The notes under the pieces were generated by a model that was not told the origin of the DNA, made no database searches, and saw only the letters and a program-made list of their open reading frames with translations. A DNA stretch of 64,000 nt from Buchnera aphidicola (Cavariella theobaldi) (GTDB taxonomy: Bacteria > Pseudomonadota > Gammaproteobacteria > Enterobacterales > Enterobacteriaceae): contig NZ_OZ060413.1 in NCBI RefSeq assembly GCF_964059165.1, positions 372,001-436,000 on the forward strand. Reading direction: 5' to 3'. A program made the translations under genes and the position numbers. Positions 1 through 10,307 of this stretch are shown here, piece by piece; positions within the stretch are counted from its first letter, which is position 1; every line of letters starts with the position of its first letter.

Positions 1-344
1 CATATTTTTTTAATAAAATCATCTCTATTATAATCTTTTTTACTTTTTTTCTCTTCTAATTTTATTTTACGTTCAACTAAGATTTGAGTTGCTATTCCAG
101 CATGATCTGTACCTACTTGCCATAACGTGTTTTTCCCTTGCATTCTATTATAACGAATCAGTATATCCATAAGAGTTTGTTGAAAAGCATGACCCATATG
201 CAAGCTTCCCGTAATATTAGGAGGTGGCATCATAATACAAAAACTCTCTTTTTCTAAATTATTATTGGGTTTGAAATATCCATTTTTTTCCCAAAGATCA
301 TATAATGATCTTTCAATCAATTGAGGATTATAAATTTTTTCCAT
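1..344 (-). CDS. valS: valine--tRNA ligase, N-terminal part (runs off the left edge)
   Basis: Charges tRNA-Val with valine in the cytoplasm. Only the first 114 codons are in the window; the rest lies beyond base 1. The reading frame starts [20 protein letters not shown] and continues with the class I signature [16 protein letters not shown] (the HIGH motif reads HMGH), followed by [19 protein letters not shown], which matches E. coli ValS almost residue for residue. An in-frame ATG lies directly upstream of the chosen ATG (345-347), so the start could be one codon earlier. pepA lies upstream on the same strand, 67 bases away; the E. coli holC gene that normally sits between them is absent. 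Confidence 0.95.
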   Translation of the reverse strand, partial: MEKIYNPQLIERSLYDLWEKNGYFKPNNNLEKESFCIMMPPPNITGSLHMGHAFQQTLMDILIRYNRMQGKNTLWQVGTDHAGIATQILVERKIKLEEKKSKKDYNRDDFIKKI

Positions 345-411
345 CATTTCTTACTGCGTTCTGTATGAAAGGCAATATTGCCAAATACTTAAAATATTAT
401 TAATTAATATT

Positions 412-1920
412 TTAAAATTCATTGAATAATTTTGATTGATTTAACAAAAATTGACATAATAATTCCACTGGTCGACCTGTAGCTCCTGTTTTAATGCTAG
501 ATCTCCAAGCAGTACCTGCAATATCTAAATGTGCCCACTGATATTTACCAATAAACTGTGAAAGAAAAAAAGCCGCAGTACTAGCGCCTGCCTCACTTTT
601 ACCTATATTCGACAAATCCGCTATATTAGAAAATAACTCTTTTTTGTATTCTCTAAATAATGGTAATTGCCATATTTTGTCACTAGTTTGAACGGAAGCA
701 TGGATTAATTGAGAAGATAACTCTTTATCGTTTGAAAATAAACCACTAGCATAACTACCTAATGCCACAACACATGCTCCTGTTAATGTTGCGATATCAA
801 TAACAATATCTGGAGAAAATTTTGTAACATAAGTTAAAACATCACATAATACTAAACGACCTTCTGCATCAGTATTTAATATTTCTACTGTTTTGCCTGA
901 CATTGTAGTTAATACATCTCCCGGTCTAAAAGCATTACCACCAGGCATATTTTCACAACCTGCTAATATTCCTATAATAGTTAAAGGTAATTTTAAATCA
1001 GCTGCCATAATCATCGACCCATAAACGGATGCAGCGCCACACATATCATATTTCATTTCGTGCATACGATATGATGGTTTGATGGATATACCACCAGAAT
1101 CAAATGTTACTCCTTTACCAATTAACGCAATAACTTTATTATTTTTTATTTGATTATTAGAATATTTGATTATAGACATTATTGGTTTATTTTTAGATCC
1201 ACGACTCACTGCAAGATAAGCATTCATACCTAATTTTTGCATATCTTTATCATTAATTAATTCAACCTCAATGTTATCGGTGTATTTTTGAGATAATCTT
1301 TGAGATTTTTTAGATAAATATAAAGGATTGCATATATTAGGTGGAAGATTACTTATATCTTTAGCAGCTCTTACACCTTTATCAATAGATAAAGCATGAT
1401 TCAAACCAAGTTCTGCTTTAATAAAATCACATTTATCTAATATATGTAAACATATTAATTCAAAATTTTCATTTCTTTCAATAAGACTATTTACCTTTTT
1501 AATATTATATAAAGATTCTGTTATGTTTTTTATAAATATTCTTACCATCCAATATATATTAATATTTTTAATATATAATTCAGAAAAACAATATAATATA
1601 TTTTTTATAGAATTTTTTTTCAGTATCTTTATGCTCTTTATTAATATTTTTTTAAAATTTTTTCTATTTAAATTCGATTTTTCACCGCAACCTACTAAAA
1701 GAATTCTTTTAGCAGAAATATTTGGTGTATTATATAATAAAAGTGTTTGTCCTATTTTTCCTGAAATATCGCCCAATTTTATTAATGAAAGAATATATCC
1801 ATTAGTACACTGATCTAAATATTTCGCCGAAATGCTTAGTTGATTTTGTTCAAATATACCCACTATAATGCAATCTACACATTGCGTATTTAATTGATAA
1901 TTATCTATTAAAAATTTCAT
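412..1920 (-). CDS. pepA: leucyl aminopeptidase (cytosol aminopeptidase A)
   Basis: M17 family metallopeptidase that removes N-terminal residues, notably leucine, from peptides; in E. coli it also binds DNA as an accessory factor for Xer recombination. The 502-residue length equals the family norm (503 in E. coli). The catalytic core in the C-terminal half is intact: GKGVTFDSGGISIKP near residue 270 carries the lysine and first metal-binding aspartate, KYDMCGAA supplies the next ligand, and NTDAEGRL near residue 350 is the M17 signature. The N-terminal ~170 residues are lysine- and isoleucine-rich and diverged, so the DNA-binding role is uncertain. It lies between argI (divergent) and valS (same strand), probably co-transcribed with valS. 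Confidence 0.97.
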   Translation of the reverse strand: MKFLIDNYQLNTQCVDCIIVGIFEQNQLSISAKYLDQCTNGYILSLIKLGDISGKIGQTLLLYNTPNISAKRILLVGCGEKSNLNRKNFKKILIKSIKILKKNSIKNILYCFSELYIKNINIYWMVRIFIKNITESLYNIKKVNSLIERNENFELICLHILDKCDFIKAELGLNHALSIDKGVRAAKDISNLPPNICNPLYLSKKSQRLSQKYTDNIEVELINDKDMQKLGMNAYLAVSRGSKNKPIMSIIKYSNNQIKNNKVIALIGKGVTFDSGGISIKPSYRMHEMKYDMCGAASVYGSMIMAADLKLPLTIIGILAGCENMPGGNAFRPGDVLTTMSGKTVEILNTDAEGRLVLCDVLTYVTKFSPDIVIDIATLTGACVVALGSYASGLFSNDKELSSQLIHASVQTSDKIWQLPLFREYKKELFSNIADLSNIGKSEAGASTAAFFLSQFIGKYQWAHLDIAGTAWRSSIKTGATGRPVELLCQFLLNQSKLFNEF

Positions 1921-2260
1921 ATAATTTCTCTGTATAAATCTATCCTATCAATCTAAAAGTAAATAAAATAATTATGCATAATAAATATGATAATTTATCA
2001 TATAATAAAAAAATAATTATAATTTATATTTCTTATTTATTAATAAAAATTAATATTTCATTTTTAGTGAAAATAATATAATTGTTAAAATTTTATAGTT
2101 ATGTTACTTTTTAAAAATAATTATATATAAAAAGATTATTACATAATAAACTATTTATATATTAAATAAATAAAAAAATTATTGCGTATACTATAAAAAA
2201 TAATTTATCACATAAAATATTCTTTTATTATATATTTACTTGAATAATATAGGAAAACCT
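1921..2260. other. divergent pepA/argI intergenic region, 340 bases
   Basis: Extremely AT-rich spacer that must hold the promoters of both pepA (leftward) and argI (rightward). I looked for a palindromic ARG box upstream of argI, as in E. coli, and did not find one I could defend. An AGGA ribosome binding site lies at 2251-2254. No gene remnant was recognised. Confidence 0.5.
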
Positions 2261-3277
2261 ATGAACACTCTTTATCAACGTCATTGTTTAAGATTAATGA
2301 ATATTACTTCTCAAGAGCTAAAGAATGTTATTATGTTGGCAAAAAAGTTAAAAAAAAATAAAAAAAATAAAGAAGAAAAAAAACTACTAAAAGAAAAAAA
2401 TATTGCTTTAATTTTTGAAAAAGAATCTACACGTACACGATGTTCTTTTGAAGTAGCCGCTTTCGATCAAGGGGCTCATGTTACATATCTTGGACCTGGA
2501 AGCACGCATCTCGGAACAAAAGAATCTATAGAAGATACTGCAAAAGTATTAAGTCGTTTATACGATGGTATTGAGTATCGCGGTCATAGTCATAAAACAA
2601 TAGAAACGCTTTCAAAATATTCTACAGTGCCTGTCTGGAATGGATTAACTGATACATTTCATCCAACACAATTAATTGCAGATTTGTTAACTATAACAGA
2701 AATAATGCCTAATAAATTGTTTTGTGAAATAAAATGCGCATATGTCGGTGATGCCCGTAATAATATGGGAAATAGTTTTTTAGAAGCGGCTTCATTAGTA
2801 GGATTGGATTTAAGATTAGTTGCTCCAAAAGAATGTTGGCCAGACAAAAATCTTTTTATTGTATGTCAAAAAAAAGCTCTAAAAAATAATGGTAAAATTA
2901 TTTGTACTGAAAATATTTCAGAAGGAGTTAAAGATGTAGATTTCATTTATACTGATGTCTGGGTATCTATGGGGGAAATAGAAACAGTATGGCAAAAAAG
3001 AATAAAATTATTAAAAAAATATCAAGTAAATCAATCAATGCTTCATCTCAGTAATAATAAAAACATAAAAATATTACATTGCTTACCAGCTTTACATAAT
3101 CAAAAAACAAAAATAGGAAAATCAATGTTGAAAAAATATGGATTGGAAAAAGGTATGGAAATTACTGATGATGTTTTTCAAGAGAATGAAAACATTATTT
3201 TTGAACAAGCAGAAAATAGATTACATACTATAAAATCTTTAATGATATCGACTTTATTAAAAAATATTAATTTATAA
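2261..3277 (+). CDS. argI: ornithine carbamoyltransferase
   Basis: Joins carbamoyl phosphate to ornithine to give citrulline in arginine synthesis. The 338-residue protein carries the carbamoyl phosphate loop [11 protein letters not shown] (about residue 56), the HPTQ motif, DARNNMGNS, and the HCLPA loop with the catalytic cysteine near residue 273, all as in E. coli ArgI/ArgF. A TTG opens the frame seven codons upstream, but the ATG at 2261 is preferred: it has AGGA six bases upstream and the protein then begins collinear with the E. coli enzyme. It is followed by pyrB and pyrI, which use the same carbamoyl phosphate pool. argI versus argF cannot be told apart here; the gene position next to valS-pepA and pyrBI matches E. 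coli argI. Confidence 0.97.
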   Translation: MNTLYQRHCLRLMNITSQELKNVIMLAKKLKKNKKNKEEKKLLKEKNIALIFEKESTRTRCSFEVAAFDQGAHVTYLGPGSTHLGTKESIEDTAKVLSRLYDGIEYRGHSHKTIETLSKYSTVPVWNGLTDTFHPTQLIADLLTITEIMPNKLFCEIKCAYVGDARNNMGNSFLEAASLVGLDLRLVAPKECWPDKNLFIVCQKKALKNNGKIICTENISEGVKDVDFIYTDVWVSMGEIETVWQKRIKLLKKYQVNQSMLHLSNNKNIKILHCLPALHNQKTKIGKSMLKKYGLEKGMEITDDVFQENENIIFEQAENRLHTIKSLMISTLLKNINL

Positions 3278-3431
3278 TCATTATTAATGATATGCAAACA
3301 TATTATTCTTTATATAAAAAATTAAGAATCTTTTTAAAAATAAAATATTATATACGCATACTTTCTCGGATTTTTATATGATATGAACATCTGCTATTAT
3401 CTTTTCTGACATTATCAAGGAAAAATAAAAA

Positions 3432-4364
3432 TTGAGAAATTCATTATATAAAAAAAATATTATTTCCATAAATGATTTGCAACGTAGTGAATTAGAATTA
3501 GTTTTAAAAAAATCTGCTATTCTTAAAAAAAACCCACAACCTAATTTATTAAAAAACAAAATCATTGCTAGTTGTTTTTTTGAAGCATCAACACGTACAA
3601 GATTATCTTTTGAAACTGCTATTTATCGTTTAGGAGCATCAATAATAGGATTTTCTGATAGTAATAATATTTCTTTAAAAAAAAAAGGAGAAACATTAGC
3701 AGATACTATTGCAGTAATTAGTTCTTATGCCGATGCAATTATTATTCGGCATCCGCAAGAAGGATCTGCACGTTTAGCTACAGAACACTCCAATGGAGTA
3801 CCAATCTTTAATGCTGGAGACGGATCAAATCAGCATCCTACACAAACACTACTAGATTTATTTACGATTCAGGAAACTCAAACGAGATTGGATCATTTAA
3901 ATATTGCTATGGTCGGTGATCTTAAATATGGACGCACGGTACACTCATTAACACAAGCATTAGCAAAGTTTCAAAATAATCAATTTTTTTTTATTTCACC
4001 AGATGCTTTAAGTATGCCTAGCTATATTAATGATATGCTGTGCAAAAAAGAAATACATTGGAAGAAATACCATAATCTTGAAGATATTATTTCTGAAATA
4101 GATATTCTGTACATGACAAGAATTCAAAAAGAAAGATTAGATTCTACTGAATATGCTAATGCTAAATCTAAATTTGTACTACATGCTGCTACTTTAAAAC
4201 ATGCACGCAATAATCTAAAAATATTACATCCATTACCTCGTATAGACGAAATTAATTATGATGTTGATCATACACCATATGCTTGGTATTTTAAACAAGC
4301 AGAAAATGGTATTTATGCGCGTCAGGCTATATTATCACTCGTATTAATAGAAAAACACATATAA
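3432..4364 (+). CDS. pyrB: aspartate carbamoyltransferase, catalytic chain
   Basis: First committed step of pyrimidine synthesis: carbamoyl phosphate plus aspartate to carbamoylaspartate. The 310 residues match E. coli PyrB (311) throughout, with the [12 protein letters not shown] phosphate-binding loop, [28 protein letters not shown] and HPLPR. The start codon is TTG: the E. coli protein start aligns exactly with this codon, there is no ATG in frame nearby, and AGGA lies about ten bases upstream. pyrI follows 14 bases later, so the two chains of the dodecameric enzyme are translated from one message. I found no pyrL-type leader with a uridine-rich pause and attenuator in the 150 bases upstream. 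Confidence 0.97.
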   Translation: MRNSLYKKNIISINDLQRSELELVLKKSAILKKNPQPNLLKNKIIASCFFEASTRTRLSFETAIYRLGASIIGFSDSNNISLKKKGETLADTIAVISSYADAIIIRHPQEGSARLATEHSNGVPIFNAGDGSNQHPTQTLLDLFTIQETQTRLDHLNIAMVGDLKYGRTVHSLTQALAKFQNNQFFFISPDALSMPSYINDMLCKKEIHWKKYHNLEDIISEIDILYMTRIQKERLDSTEYANAKSKFVLHAATLKHARNNLKILHPLPRIDEINYDVDHTPYAWYFKQAENGIYARQAILSLVLIEKHI

Positions 4365-4378
4365 AAGATTGTATATCA

Positions 4379-4834
4379 ATGAACAAATTACAGGTAGAAG
4401 CTATTAGAACAGGAAGTGTTATTGACCATATTCCAGCACATATTGGCTTTAAACTTCTCTCATTATTTAGACTCACTGAAACCGAAAAACGCATCACAAT
4501 AGGTTTTAACTTACCATCTAAAAAATTAGGGAAAAAAGATATCATAAAAATTGAAAATACCTTTTTAAGTGATGATCAAATTAATCAATTAGCTATTTAT
4601 GCTCCATGTGCCTCTGTAAATTATATTAATCAATATAACGTAGTCGGAAAAATTTTTCCTCATTTACCAAAACAAATAAAACGCATTTTAATTTGTCCAA
4701 ATACTAATTGTATCAGTCATAATCAAGCAGCTATTTCTAATTTTACATTAATAAAAGATAAGCATAACAATATGAATTTAAAATGTAAATATTGTGAAAA
4801 AGAATTTGATAAAAATATCGTTTTATCGTATTAA
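4379..4834 (+). CDS. pyrI: aspartate carbamoyltransferase, regulatory chain
   Basis: Regulatory subunit that binds CTP, UTP and ATP and transmits allosteric control to PyrB. The 151-residue protein is nearly as long as E. coli PyrI (153). The N-terminal allosteric domain begins [20 protein letters not shown], and the zinc domain has the four cysteines in CPNTNC and CKYC near the C terminus, so the zinc site that contacts PyrB is intact. It lies 14 bases after pyrB. Retention of the regulatory chain in such a reduced genome suggests pyrimidine flux is still controlled allosterically. Confidence 0.97.
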   Translation: MNKLQVEAIRTGSVIDHIPAHIGFKLLSLFRLTETEKRITIGFNLPSKKLGKKDIIKIENTFLSDDQINQLAIYAPCASVNYINQYNVVGKIFPHLPKQIKRILICPNTNCISHNQAAISNFTLIKDKHNNMNLKCKYCEKEFDKNIVLSY

Positions 4835-4878
4835 TAATACTATTCTTGTATACAAATTTTAAATAAAAGTGATAATTT

Positions 4879-5271
4879 ATGAGCTATATAATAGATACTA
4901 AAAATGCCCCTCATGCTATTGGACCATATTCACAAGCAATAAAAATAGATAATTTTTTAATTATCTCTGGACAAATACCTATTGATATAAAATCTCAAAA
5001 AATACCAAAAAATATAAAAGAACAAACAAATATTGTATTAAAAAATATTCAATCTATTATTCATGCAGCAGGCTTAGAAGTTAAAGATATTATTAAAACA
5101 ACTATTTTTTTAACTGATCTTAAAAACATGCATATTGTGAATGATATATATAAAAAATTTTTTATAGAAAACAAAGCAAATTTTCCTGCACGATCTTGTG
5201 TGGAAATTAGTGCTCTTCCTAAAGATGCAGATATTGAAATTGAAGCTATGGCATATTTGATAAAAAATTAA
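4879..5271 (+). CDS. ridA: RidA/YjgF enamine/imine deaminase
   Basis: Hydrolyses reactive 2-aminoacrylate and related enamines made by pyridoxal phosphate enzymes. The 130 residues align with E. coli RidA (128), with NAPHAIGPYSQA at the N terminus, SGQIP, and the conserved arginine in ARSCVEISALPKDADIEIEA that binds the substrate carboxylate. It lies directly downstream of pyrBI, as in E. coli, and ends the plus-strand argI-pyrBI-ridA block. The GC-rich hairpin at 5364-5382 separates it from convergent deaD. Confidence 0.96.
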   Translation: MSYIIDTKNAPHAIGPYSQAIKIDNFLIISGQIPIDIKSQKIPKNIKEQTNIVLKNIQSIIHAAGLEVKDIIKTTIFLTDLKNMHIVNDIYKKFFIENKANFPARSCVEISALPKDADIEIEAMAYLIKN

Positions 5272-5363
5272 AATATGTATTTAACAAAAAAATTTATTTA
5301 TATTATGTGTATAACATAAAATGTTTTATATGTAGTATATAAGATTATTATTTATATAATAAA

Positions 5364-5382
5364 TATGCCGCAAAGCGGCATA
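5364..5382 (-). terminator. GC-rich hairpin between ridA and deaD
   Basis: A perfect 8-base-pair stem (TATGCCGC / GCGGCATA) closed by an AAA loop. It stands out in otherwise nearly pure A/T. The better uridine tract (TTTATTATA) lies on the deaD side, so it most likely ends the minus-strand deaD transcript; it may also stop ridA transcripts. Confidence 0.75.
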
Positions 5383-5415
5383 AAAAATCTTATATTTTTT
5401 TGTAAAATATTTGCA

Positions 5416-7179
5416 TTATTTTTTCAGAACATTTGATCTTTTTGTGTTATATTCTGACAAGCGACGCACATTTGTTTTATCTTTGTTCATAAAAACACGA
5501 CGAACTGTTTTTCCATTATATGACTGAGTATCATTAAATAAATGCATATTTATTGGTTTATTTAAAATACGAGTACGAATACAATTTTTTAATAAATCTC
5601 TAGACACTCGTTTAGGTATTTCAATTGTAGAATAAGTAGAAAACAATCTTATATTACCGATATAACGACTACTAATATCACCTTCGTTAGCAATAGCCCC
5701 AACAATATGACGCACTTCTACACCATCATTGCGTCCTACTTCAATACGATATATATCTGTATTTTTTATATCACGACGTTCACGACGCATTTTATTATTG
5801 CGAACATCATCGCGCTTATAATTGTCTTTATTTATATATTCACGAGAAGAGCGGTGTAATAAATCTTTTTTAATAATTAAAGGACGTTCACCTTGTGCCA
5901 TTTTTAGCAAAGCTGCAGCTAAAATTTTAATATCTAAGTCATCTGTAATATATAATTTATCTAATAAAGCACTATACTGTTCTAAATCTCGACTCTCAAG
6001 TTGTTGTTGTACTTTTTTCGAGAATTTTTCGAGGCGTTTTTGAGATAAAATATCAATATTAGGCAATTGTACTTCTGGAATAGAATGCTTAGTTATTCTC
6101 TCTATATTACGTAACAAACGTCGTTCACGATATTCTACAAACAACAACGCTCGACCTGCTCGACCTGCTCGACCTGTTCGACCTATTCTATGTACATATG
6201 ATTCAGCATCCATGGGAATATCATAATTAATCACAAAACTAATCCGATCTACATCCAAACCTCTAGCAGCAACATCTGTGGCAATCAATATATCTAAACG
6301 ACCGTTTTTTAATCTATCTAATGTTTGTTCTCGTAATGATTGATTCATATCTCCATTTAATGCGGCACTATTATAACCATTATGTTCTAATGCTTCAGAG
6401 ACTTCTAAGGTTGCATTCTTTGTTCTTACAAAAATAATAGTAGCCGAAAAATCTTCCACTTCTAAAAAACGAATTAAAGCATCAGTCTTTTTACCATGCA
6501 CCATCCAATGACTTTGTTTTATATCTGGTCGTGTTGTTATATTAGATTGTATTTTAATTTCTTTTGGATTTTTCATAAATCGTTTAGAAATACGACGTAT
6601 GGCTTCTGGCATCGTAGCTGAAAATAATGCTGTTTGATGTTCTTTGGGGATTTGTGCTAATATATTTTCTACATCTTCTATAAAACCCATACGTAACATT
6701 TCATCAGCTTCATCTAAAACTAATCCATGTAAATTTGAAAGATTCAGAGTACCTCTTTTTAAATGATCTAATAATCTTCCAGGAGTACCTACAACAATTT
6801 GCGGACCTTGACGCAGTGCTCTCAATTGTAATTCGTATCTTTGGCCACCATATAAAGGCAGCACTTTAATTCCCACAATATATTTTGAGAAAGATGCAAA
6901 AGCTTCTGCCACTTGTACTGCTAACTCTCTTGTAGGAGCTAATACTAATATTTGCGGTGCTTTTAAGCTAATATTTAAATTATGTAATAAAGGTAGAGAA
7001 AAAGCAGCTGTTTTTCCACTACCTGTTTGCGCCATACCCAGTACATCTTGTCCTTTTAATAGAAGAGGAATACAAGACGATTGGATAGGAGATGGTTTAA
7101 CATATCCCATTTCAGTTAAAGATTGAATTAAAAATGGATTTAAACCAAGTGAAGAAAATGTGCTTTCAATATGAGTCAT
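5416..7179 (-). CDS. deaD: DEAD-box ATP-dependent RNA helicase (CsdA)
   Basis: Unwinds RNA in ribosome assembly and, with the degradosome, mRNA decay; a cold-shock helicase in E. coli. In order: Q motif near residue 30, Walker [23 protein letters not shown] ([13 protein letters not shown]), SATMPE, then helicase C with ARGLDV and [15 protein letters not shown], and the DeaD-type RNA-binding domain ([32 protein letters not shown] is matched in parts). At 587 residues it is about 40 shorter than E. coli DeaD because the arginine/glycine-rich tail is gone. It follows pnp on the same strand, with a leader that holds a yrbN relic. Confidence 0.97.
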   Translation of the reverse strand: MTHIESTFSSLGLNPFLIQSLTEMGYVKPSPIQSSCIPLLLKGQDVLGMAQTGSGKTAAFSLPLLHNLNISLKAPQILVLAPTRELAVQVAEAFASFSKYIVGIKVLPLYGGQRYELQLRALRQGPQIVVGTPGRLLDHLKRGTLNLSNLHGLVLDEADEMLRMGFIEDVENILAQIPKEHQTALFSATMPEAIRRISKRFMKNPKEIKIQSNITTRPDIKQSHWMVHGKKTDALIRFLEVEDFSATIIFVRTKNATLEVSEALEHNGYNSAALNGDMNQSLREQTLDRLKNGRLDILIATDVAARGLDVDRISFVINYDIPMDAESYVHRIGRTGRAGRAGRALLFVEYRERRLLRNIERITKHSIPEVQLPNIDILSQKRLEKFSKKVQQQLESRDLEQYSALLDKLYITDDLDIKILAAALLKMAQGERPLIIKKDLLHRSSREYINKDNYKRDDVRNNKMRRERRDIKNTDIYRIEVGRNDGVEVRHIVGAIANEGDISSRYIGNIRLFSTYSTIEIPKRVSRDLLKNCIRTRILNKPINMHLFNDTQSYNGKTVRRVFMNKDKTNVRRLSEYNTKRSNVLKK

Positions 7180-7252
7180 TCAGTAGATATGCCTTTTTAG
7201 TTACAGTGGCCAGTCTACATAGCTAATGATGAAAATATTTATTTATTCTCAT
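7180..7252 (-). pseudogene. yrbN: yrbN-like leader ORF upstream of deaD, interrupted by a stop codon
   Basis: E. coli has a 26-codon gene, yrbN, just upstream of deaD. Reading minus from the ATG at 7250-7252 gives MRINKYFHH, then TAG (7223-7225), then LCRLATVT. As I recall the E. coli peptide (MKIADQFHNELCRLAAIN...), the two align without gaps: M1, I3, F7, H8, L11, C12, R13, L14 and A15 agree, and the TAG replaces a glutamate codon. The frame runs into the deaD start as expected. Either this is a relic whose RNA sequence is still used as a leader, or a shortened 9-residue peptide is made. No good ribosome binding site is visible. Confidence 0.55.
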
Positions 7253-7316
7253 GGAAAGGTGTGAACCGGCTCAAATTATATGATGTAATAAATAAAAAAA
7301 TTAATGATTCGATCAA

Positions 7317-7403
7317 TATCAAAATTAATTTTGATATTTATTAATGATTGCTAATGAATTTTTAGATATATAATATATATTACTAAAAAATCACATTAGC
7401 AAT
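7317..7403. repeat. palindrome and long imperfect hairpin between pnp and deaD
   Basis: Two inverted repeats lie side by side. At 7317-7338 is a perfect 22-base palindrome, ATATCAAAATT/AATTTTGATAT. At 7347-7403, ATTGCTAATG pairs with CATTAGCAAT, and inside it TTTTTAG pairs with CTAAAAA. On the minus strand they lie 3' of pnp and 5' of deaD, so they could end or process the pnp message. The rest of the pnp-deaD spacer (to 7556) holds nothing recognisable; E. coli nlpI, expected here, is absent. Confidence 0.5.
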
Positions 7404-7556
7404 GAATTAAAATTTATTTTTTTAAAATATATATATGATAATACAGTAGAATTTTAAAAAATTAATTTTATATTGCTTGTATTATTCAAATGGTACTATT
7501 TGATGAGATATAAATCTATATTTTATTGAAAGAATTATATTATATATTAAATTATA

Positions 7557-9680
7557 TCAGATAATAGTATTTTTGATAGATTTATTATGCTTGATAGTAT
7601 GTTCTACTTCTTTCATACTTAATCTTAAACGATTTTGACGATCTATTTCCAATACTTTTACAAGCACTACTTGGTCAAGATGTAAATGATTAATAACTTT
7701 ATCAACTCTTTTATCAGAAATTTGTGAAATATGCACTAAACCTTCTTTTCCAAAACCAATAGAAATAAAAGCTCCAAAATCAACAATTCTTGTTACCTTA
7801 CCAGAATAAATTTGACCAATTTCAATATCTGCTGTAATTTCTTCAATTCTACGAATTGCATTTTTTACTTTCTCTCCAATCGTAGCAGATATTTTTACTG
7901 TGCCATCATCTTCTATTTCGATAACAGTTCCTGTTTCTTCCGTTAACATACGAATAACAGACCCTCCTTTACCTATAACATCTTTAATTTTTTCAGGGTT
8001 AATTTTAATTGTATGAATACGCGGTGCGAATGCAGAAATGTCTTTTTTTGGTGTGCTCAATGCTTTTTTCATGACATTCAAGATATGTAATCGAGCTGAT
8101 TTAGCTTGATTTAAGGCTAGCTTCATAATTTCGCTAGTAATTCCTTCTATTTTAATATCCATTTGTAATGCTGTAATTCCATCTTCTGTGCCAGACACTT
8201 TAAAATCCATATCTCCTAAATGATCTTCATCACCCAATATATCTGATAACAATACATATGTATCACCTTCTTTTACTAAACCCATAGATATTCCCGCTAC
8301 AGCTGCTTTTATAGGTACACCAGCATCCATTAGCGCTAAAGAAGCTCCACATACAGAAGCCATAGAAGAGGAACCATTTGATTCAGTGATTTCAGAAACA
8401 ATTCTAATAGTATAAGGGAAATCATCTAATGTAGGCATTACAGCTAACAAACTTCTCTTCGCTAATCGGCCATGTCCTACTTCTCGTCTTTTTGGTGAGC
8501 CTATAGTTCCTATCTCTCCGACAGAATAAGGGGGGAAATTATAATGAAATAAAAAATTATCTGTTCTATCTCCTAACAACTCATCTAAATTTTGTGCATC
8601 TCGAGATGTTCCTAAAGTAACAGATACTAAAGATTGAGTTTCACCTCTAGTAAACAACGCGGAACCATGCGTACGAGGCAAAATCCCTGTTCGTACATCT
8701 AAAGCACGAATCATATCTTTTTCACGCCCATCAATACGATTTTCATTATTTAATATACGTTTACGAACAATTTTTTTTTCAATTTCATGAAAAATATCTT
8801 CAATGTCTGTTATATTAATATTATCATGATCATTAATGAGTAATTCAATTAATTCCTCTCTAATAATATTTAATTTTTCACATCTTTCTTGCTTATTTAA
8901 AATAGAATAAGCGGCACTGATTTTCGATTGAGACAATATGACAATTTTTTGTTCCAGCCCTTTGTTTATTTCAGGATAAGAAACTACCCAAGGTAATTTT
9001 CTAGCTTCATTAGATAATGAACGAATATTATCAATGACAACTTTTTGTTGTTGATGACCAAACATAATCGCATTAAGAATTTGTTTTTCATTCATAATAT
9101 TGGATTCAGCTTCTACCATCAGAACAGCATTATGAGTCCCGGAAATTACCAAATCTAAAGAACTCAATTTCATATCATCACTAGTAGGATTCAATACATA
9201 TTGATGATTAATATAGCCTACTCTTGCAGCTCCTATAGGGCCGTAAAAGGGTATGCCCGATAAACTAAGAGCAGCTGACGCACCAATAATAGAAATTATA
9301 TCTGGATTAATTTGAGGGTTAACTGAAACCACGGTAGCTATAATTTGAATTTCGTTTAAAAAACCTTTTGGAAAAAGAGGTCTAATAGGTCTGTCAATCA
9401 ATCTTGCTATTAATATTTCATTCTCACTAGGACGACCTTCCCTTCTAAAAAAACCACCAGGTATACGACCTGCTGCATATGTACGTTCTTGATAATTTAC
9501 AGTTAAAGGAAAAAATTTTTGTCCAATATGTATTTTTTTTTGCCCAACAACAGTAATAAATACAGCAGTATCATCCATACTAGCCATAACAGCTGATGTA
9601 GCTTGCCTGGCCATTATACCAGTTTCTAAAGTAATAGTGTGTTGACCATATTGAAATTTACGTACAATAGGATTAAGCAA
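7557..9680 (-). CDS. pnp: polyribonucleotide nucleotidyltransferase (PNPase)
   Basis: 3'-to-5' phosphorolytic exoribonuclease of mRNA decay. The 707 residues (711 in E. coli) hold two RNase PH-like cores, the second with [16 protein letters not shown] and [11 protein letters not shown], then a KH domain with [15 protein letters not shown] near residue 565 and a C-terminal S1 domain ([23 protein letters not shown] is matched in parts, with HISQIS). The catalytic aspartates in [20 protein letters not shown] are present. rpsO lies immediately upstream on the same strand, the conserved rpsO-pnp arrangement. The RNase III processing hairpin of the E. coli pnp leader was not identified. Confidence 0.97.
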   Translation of the reverse strand: MLNPIVRKFQYGQHTITLETGIMARQATSAVMASMDDTAVFITVVGQKKIHIGQKFFPLTVNYQERTYAAGRIPGGFFRREGRPSENEILIARLIDRPIRPLFPKGFLNEIQIIATVVSVNPQINPDIISIIGASAALSLSGIPFYGPIGAARVGYINHQYVLNPTSDDMKLSSLDLVISGTHNAVLMVEAESNIMNEKQILNAIMFGHQQQKVVIDNIRSLSNEARKLPWVVSYPEINKGLEQKIVILSQSKISAAYSILNKQERCEKLNIIREELIELLINDHDNINITDIEDIFHEIEKKIVRKRILNNENRIDGREKDMIRALDVRTGILPRTHGSALFTRGETQSLVSVTLGTSRDAQNLDELLGDRTDNFLFHYNFPPYSVGEIGTIGSPKRREVGHGRLAKRSLLAVMPTLDDFPYTIRIVSEITESNGSSSMASVCGASLALMDAGVPIKAAVAGISMGLVKEGDTYVLLSDILGDEDHLGDMDFKVSGTEDGITALQMDIKIEGITSEIMKLALNQAKSARLHILNVMKKALSTPKKDISAFAPRIHTIKINPEKIKDVIGKGGSVIRMLTEETGTVIEIEDDGTVKISATIGEKVKNAIRRIEEITADIEIGQIYSGKVTRIVDFGAFISIGFGKEGLVHISQISDKRVDKVINHLHLDQVVLVKVLEIDRQNRLRLSMKEVEHTIKHNKSIKNTII

Positions 9681-9832
9681 AATAATATCCTTAAAAAAAT
9701 TATTTTAATGAATTTACATTCATAAATTGGTTATTGTTACTAACAATCTTATATTCATAAAATATAAATATAATTATTTATCATGTATAAGATAAAATTA
9801 TATTTTTAATATTAATTTACTTAAATAAAACA

Positions 9833-9861
9833 TGCAAAAAAAAGGGCTAATAAAGCCCTTT
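9833..9861 (-). terminator. rho-independent terminator after rpsO
   Basis: Stem AAAGGGCT / AGCCCTTT (9841-9848 with 9854-9861), five-base loop, followed on the minus strand by a run of eight T. A textbook terminator placed between rpsO and pnp, matching the E. coli rpsO terminator that lets part of the transcription continue into pnp. Confidence 0.85.
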
Positions 9862-9936
9862 ATAAAAAATATAGAATTAGCTTGTATATCAATATATATA
9901 TTAAAATTCTGTCATAAATACTTCTAAGTAGATGAT

Positions 9937-10206
9937 TTATCGTCTTAAATTTAAATGTTCAATTAACATAGTGTAACGACATATTTTTTTACGCTTTAAA
10001 TAATCTAATAATTTACGACGATTTGAAACCATACGCAAAAGCCCCCTGCGACTACCATGATCTTTCGTATGTTGAGAAAAATGCTCTTGTAAATCATTAA
10101 TTTGATGTGTTAATAATGCAATTTGTACTTCTGTCATACCAGTATCTTTATTATTTTTACCATATTTTAAAATAATTTTTTTCCTATCTATCATACTAAG
10201 AGACAT
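9937..10206 (-). CDS. rpsO: 30S ribosomal protein S15
   Basis: Binds 16S rRNA early in assembly of the central domain of the small subunit. The 89 residues are exactly the E. coli length when started at [10 protein letters not shown]; an in-frame ATG four codons upstream is rejected on that basis. The rRNA-binding helices are intact, with [29 protein letters not shown] and [11 protein letters not shown]. It sits in the minus-strand nusA-to-deaD block after truB. E. coli S15 represses its own mRNA through a pseudoknot; I did not try to model one here. Confidence 0.97.
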   Translation of the reverse strand: MSLSMIDRKKIILKYGKNNKDTGMTEVQIALLTHQINDLQEHFSQHTKDHGSRRGLLRMVSNRRKLLDYLKRKKICRYTMLIEHLNLRR

Positions 10207-10307
10207 ATAAAACCCCATATGTTTTACATTAAAATTAAATATTATTTCATATAGTAAAATTACTTGAAAATCATATCATGCCCATCTTTATTTTAAAAGC
10301 GAATACA

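Noticed and set aside
1523-1813. 96-codon open frame on the plus strand inside pepA
   Set aside because: Antisense to a conserved gene, low-complexity phenylalanine/isoleucine-rich translation, no ribosome binding site; a by-product of AT-rich coding sequence.
3278-3431. Possible pyrL leader and UTP-sensitive attenuator before pyrB
   Set aside because: No leader peptide plus terminator arrangement and no GC-rich hairpin with T-run could be found.
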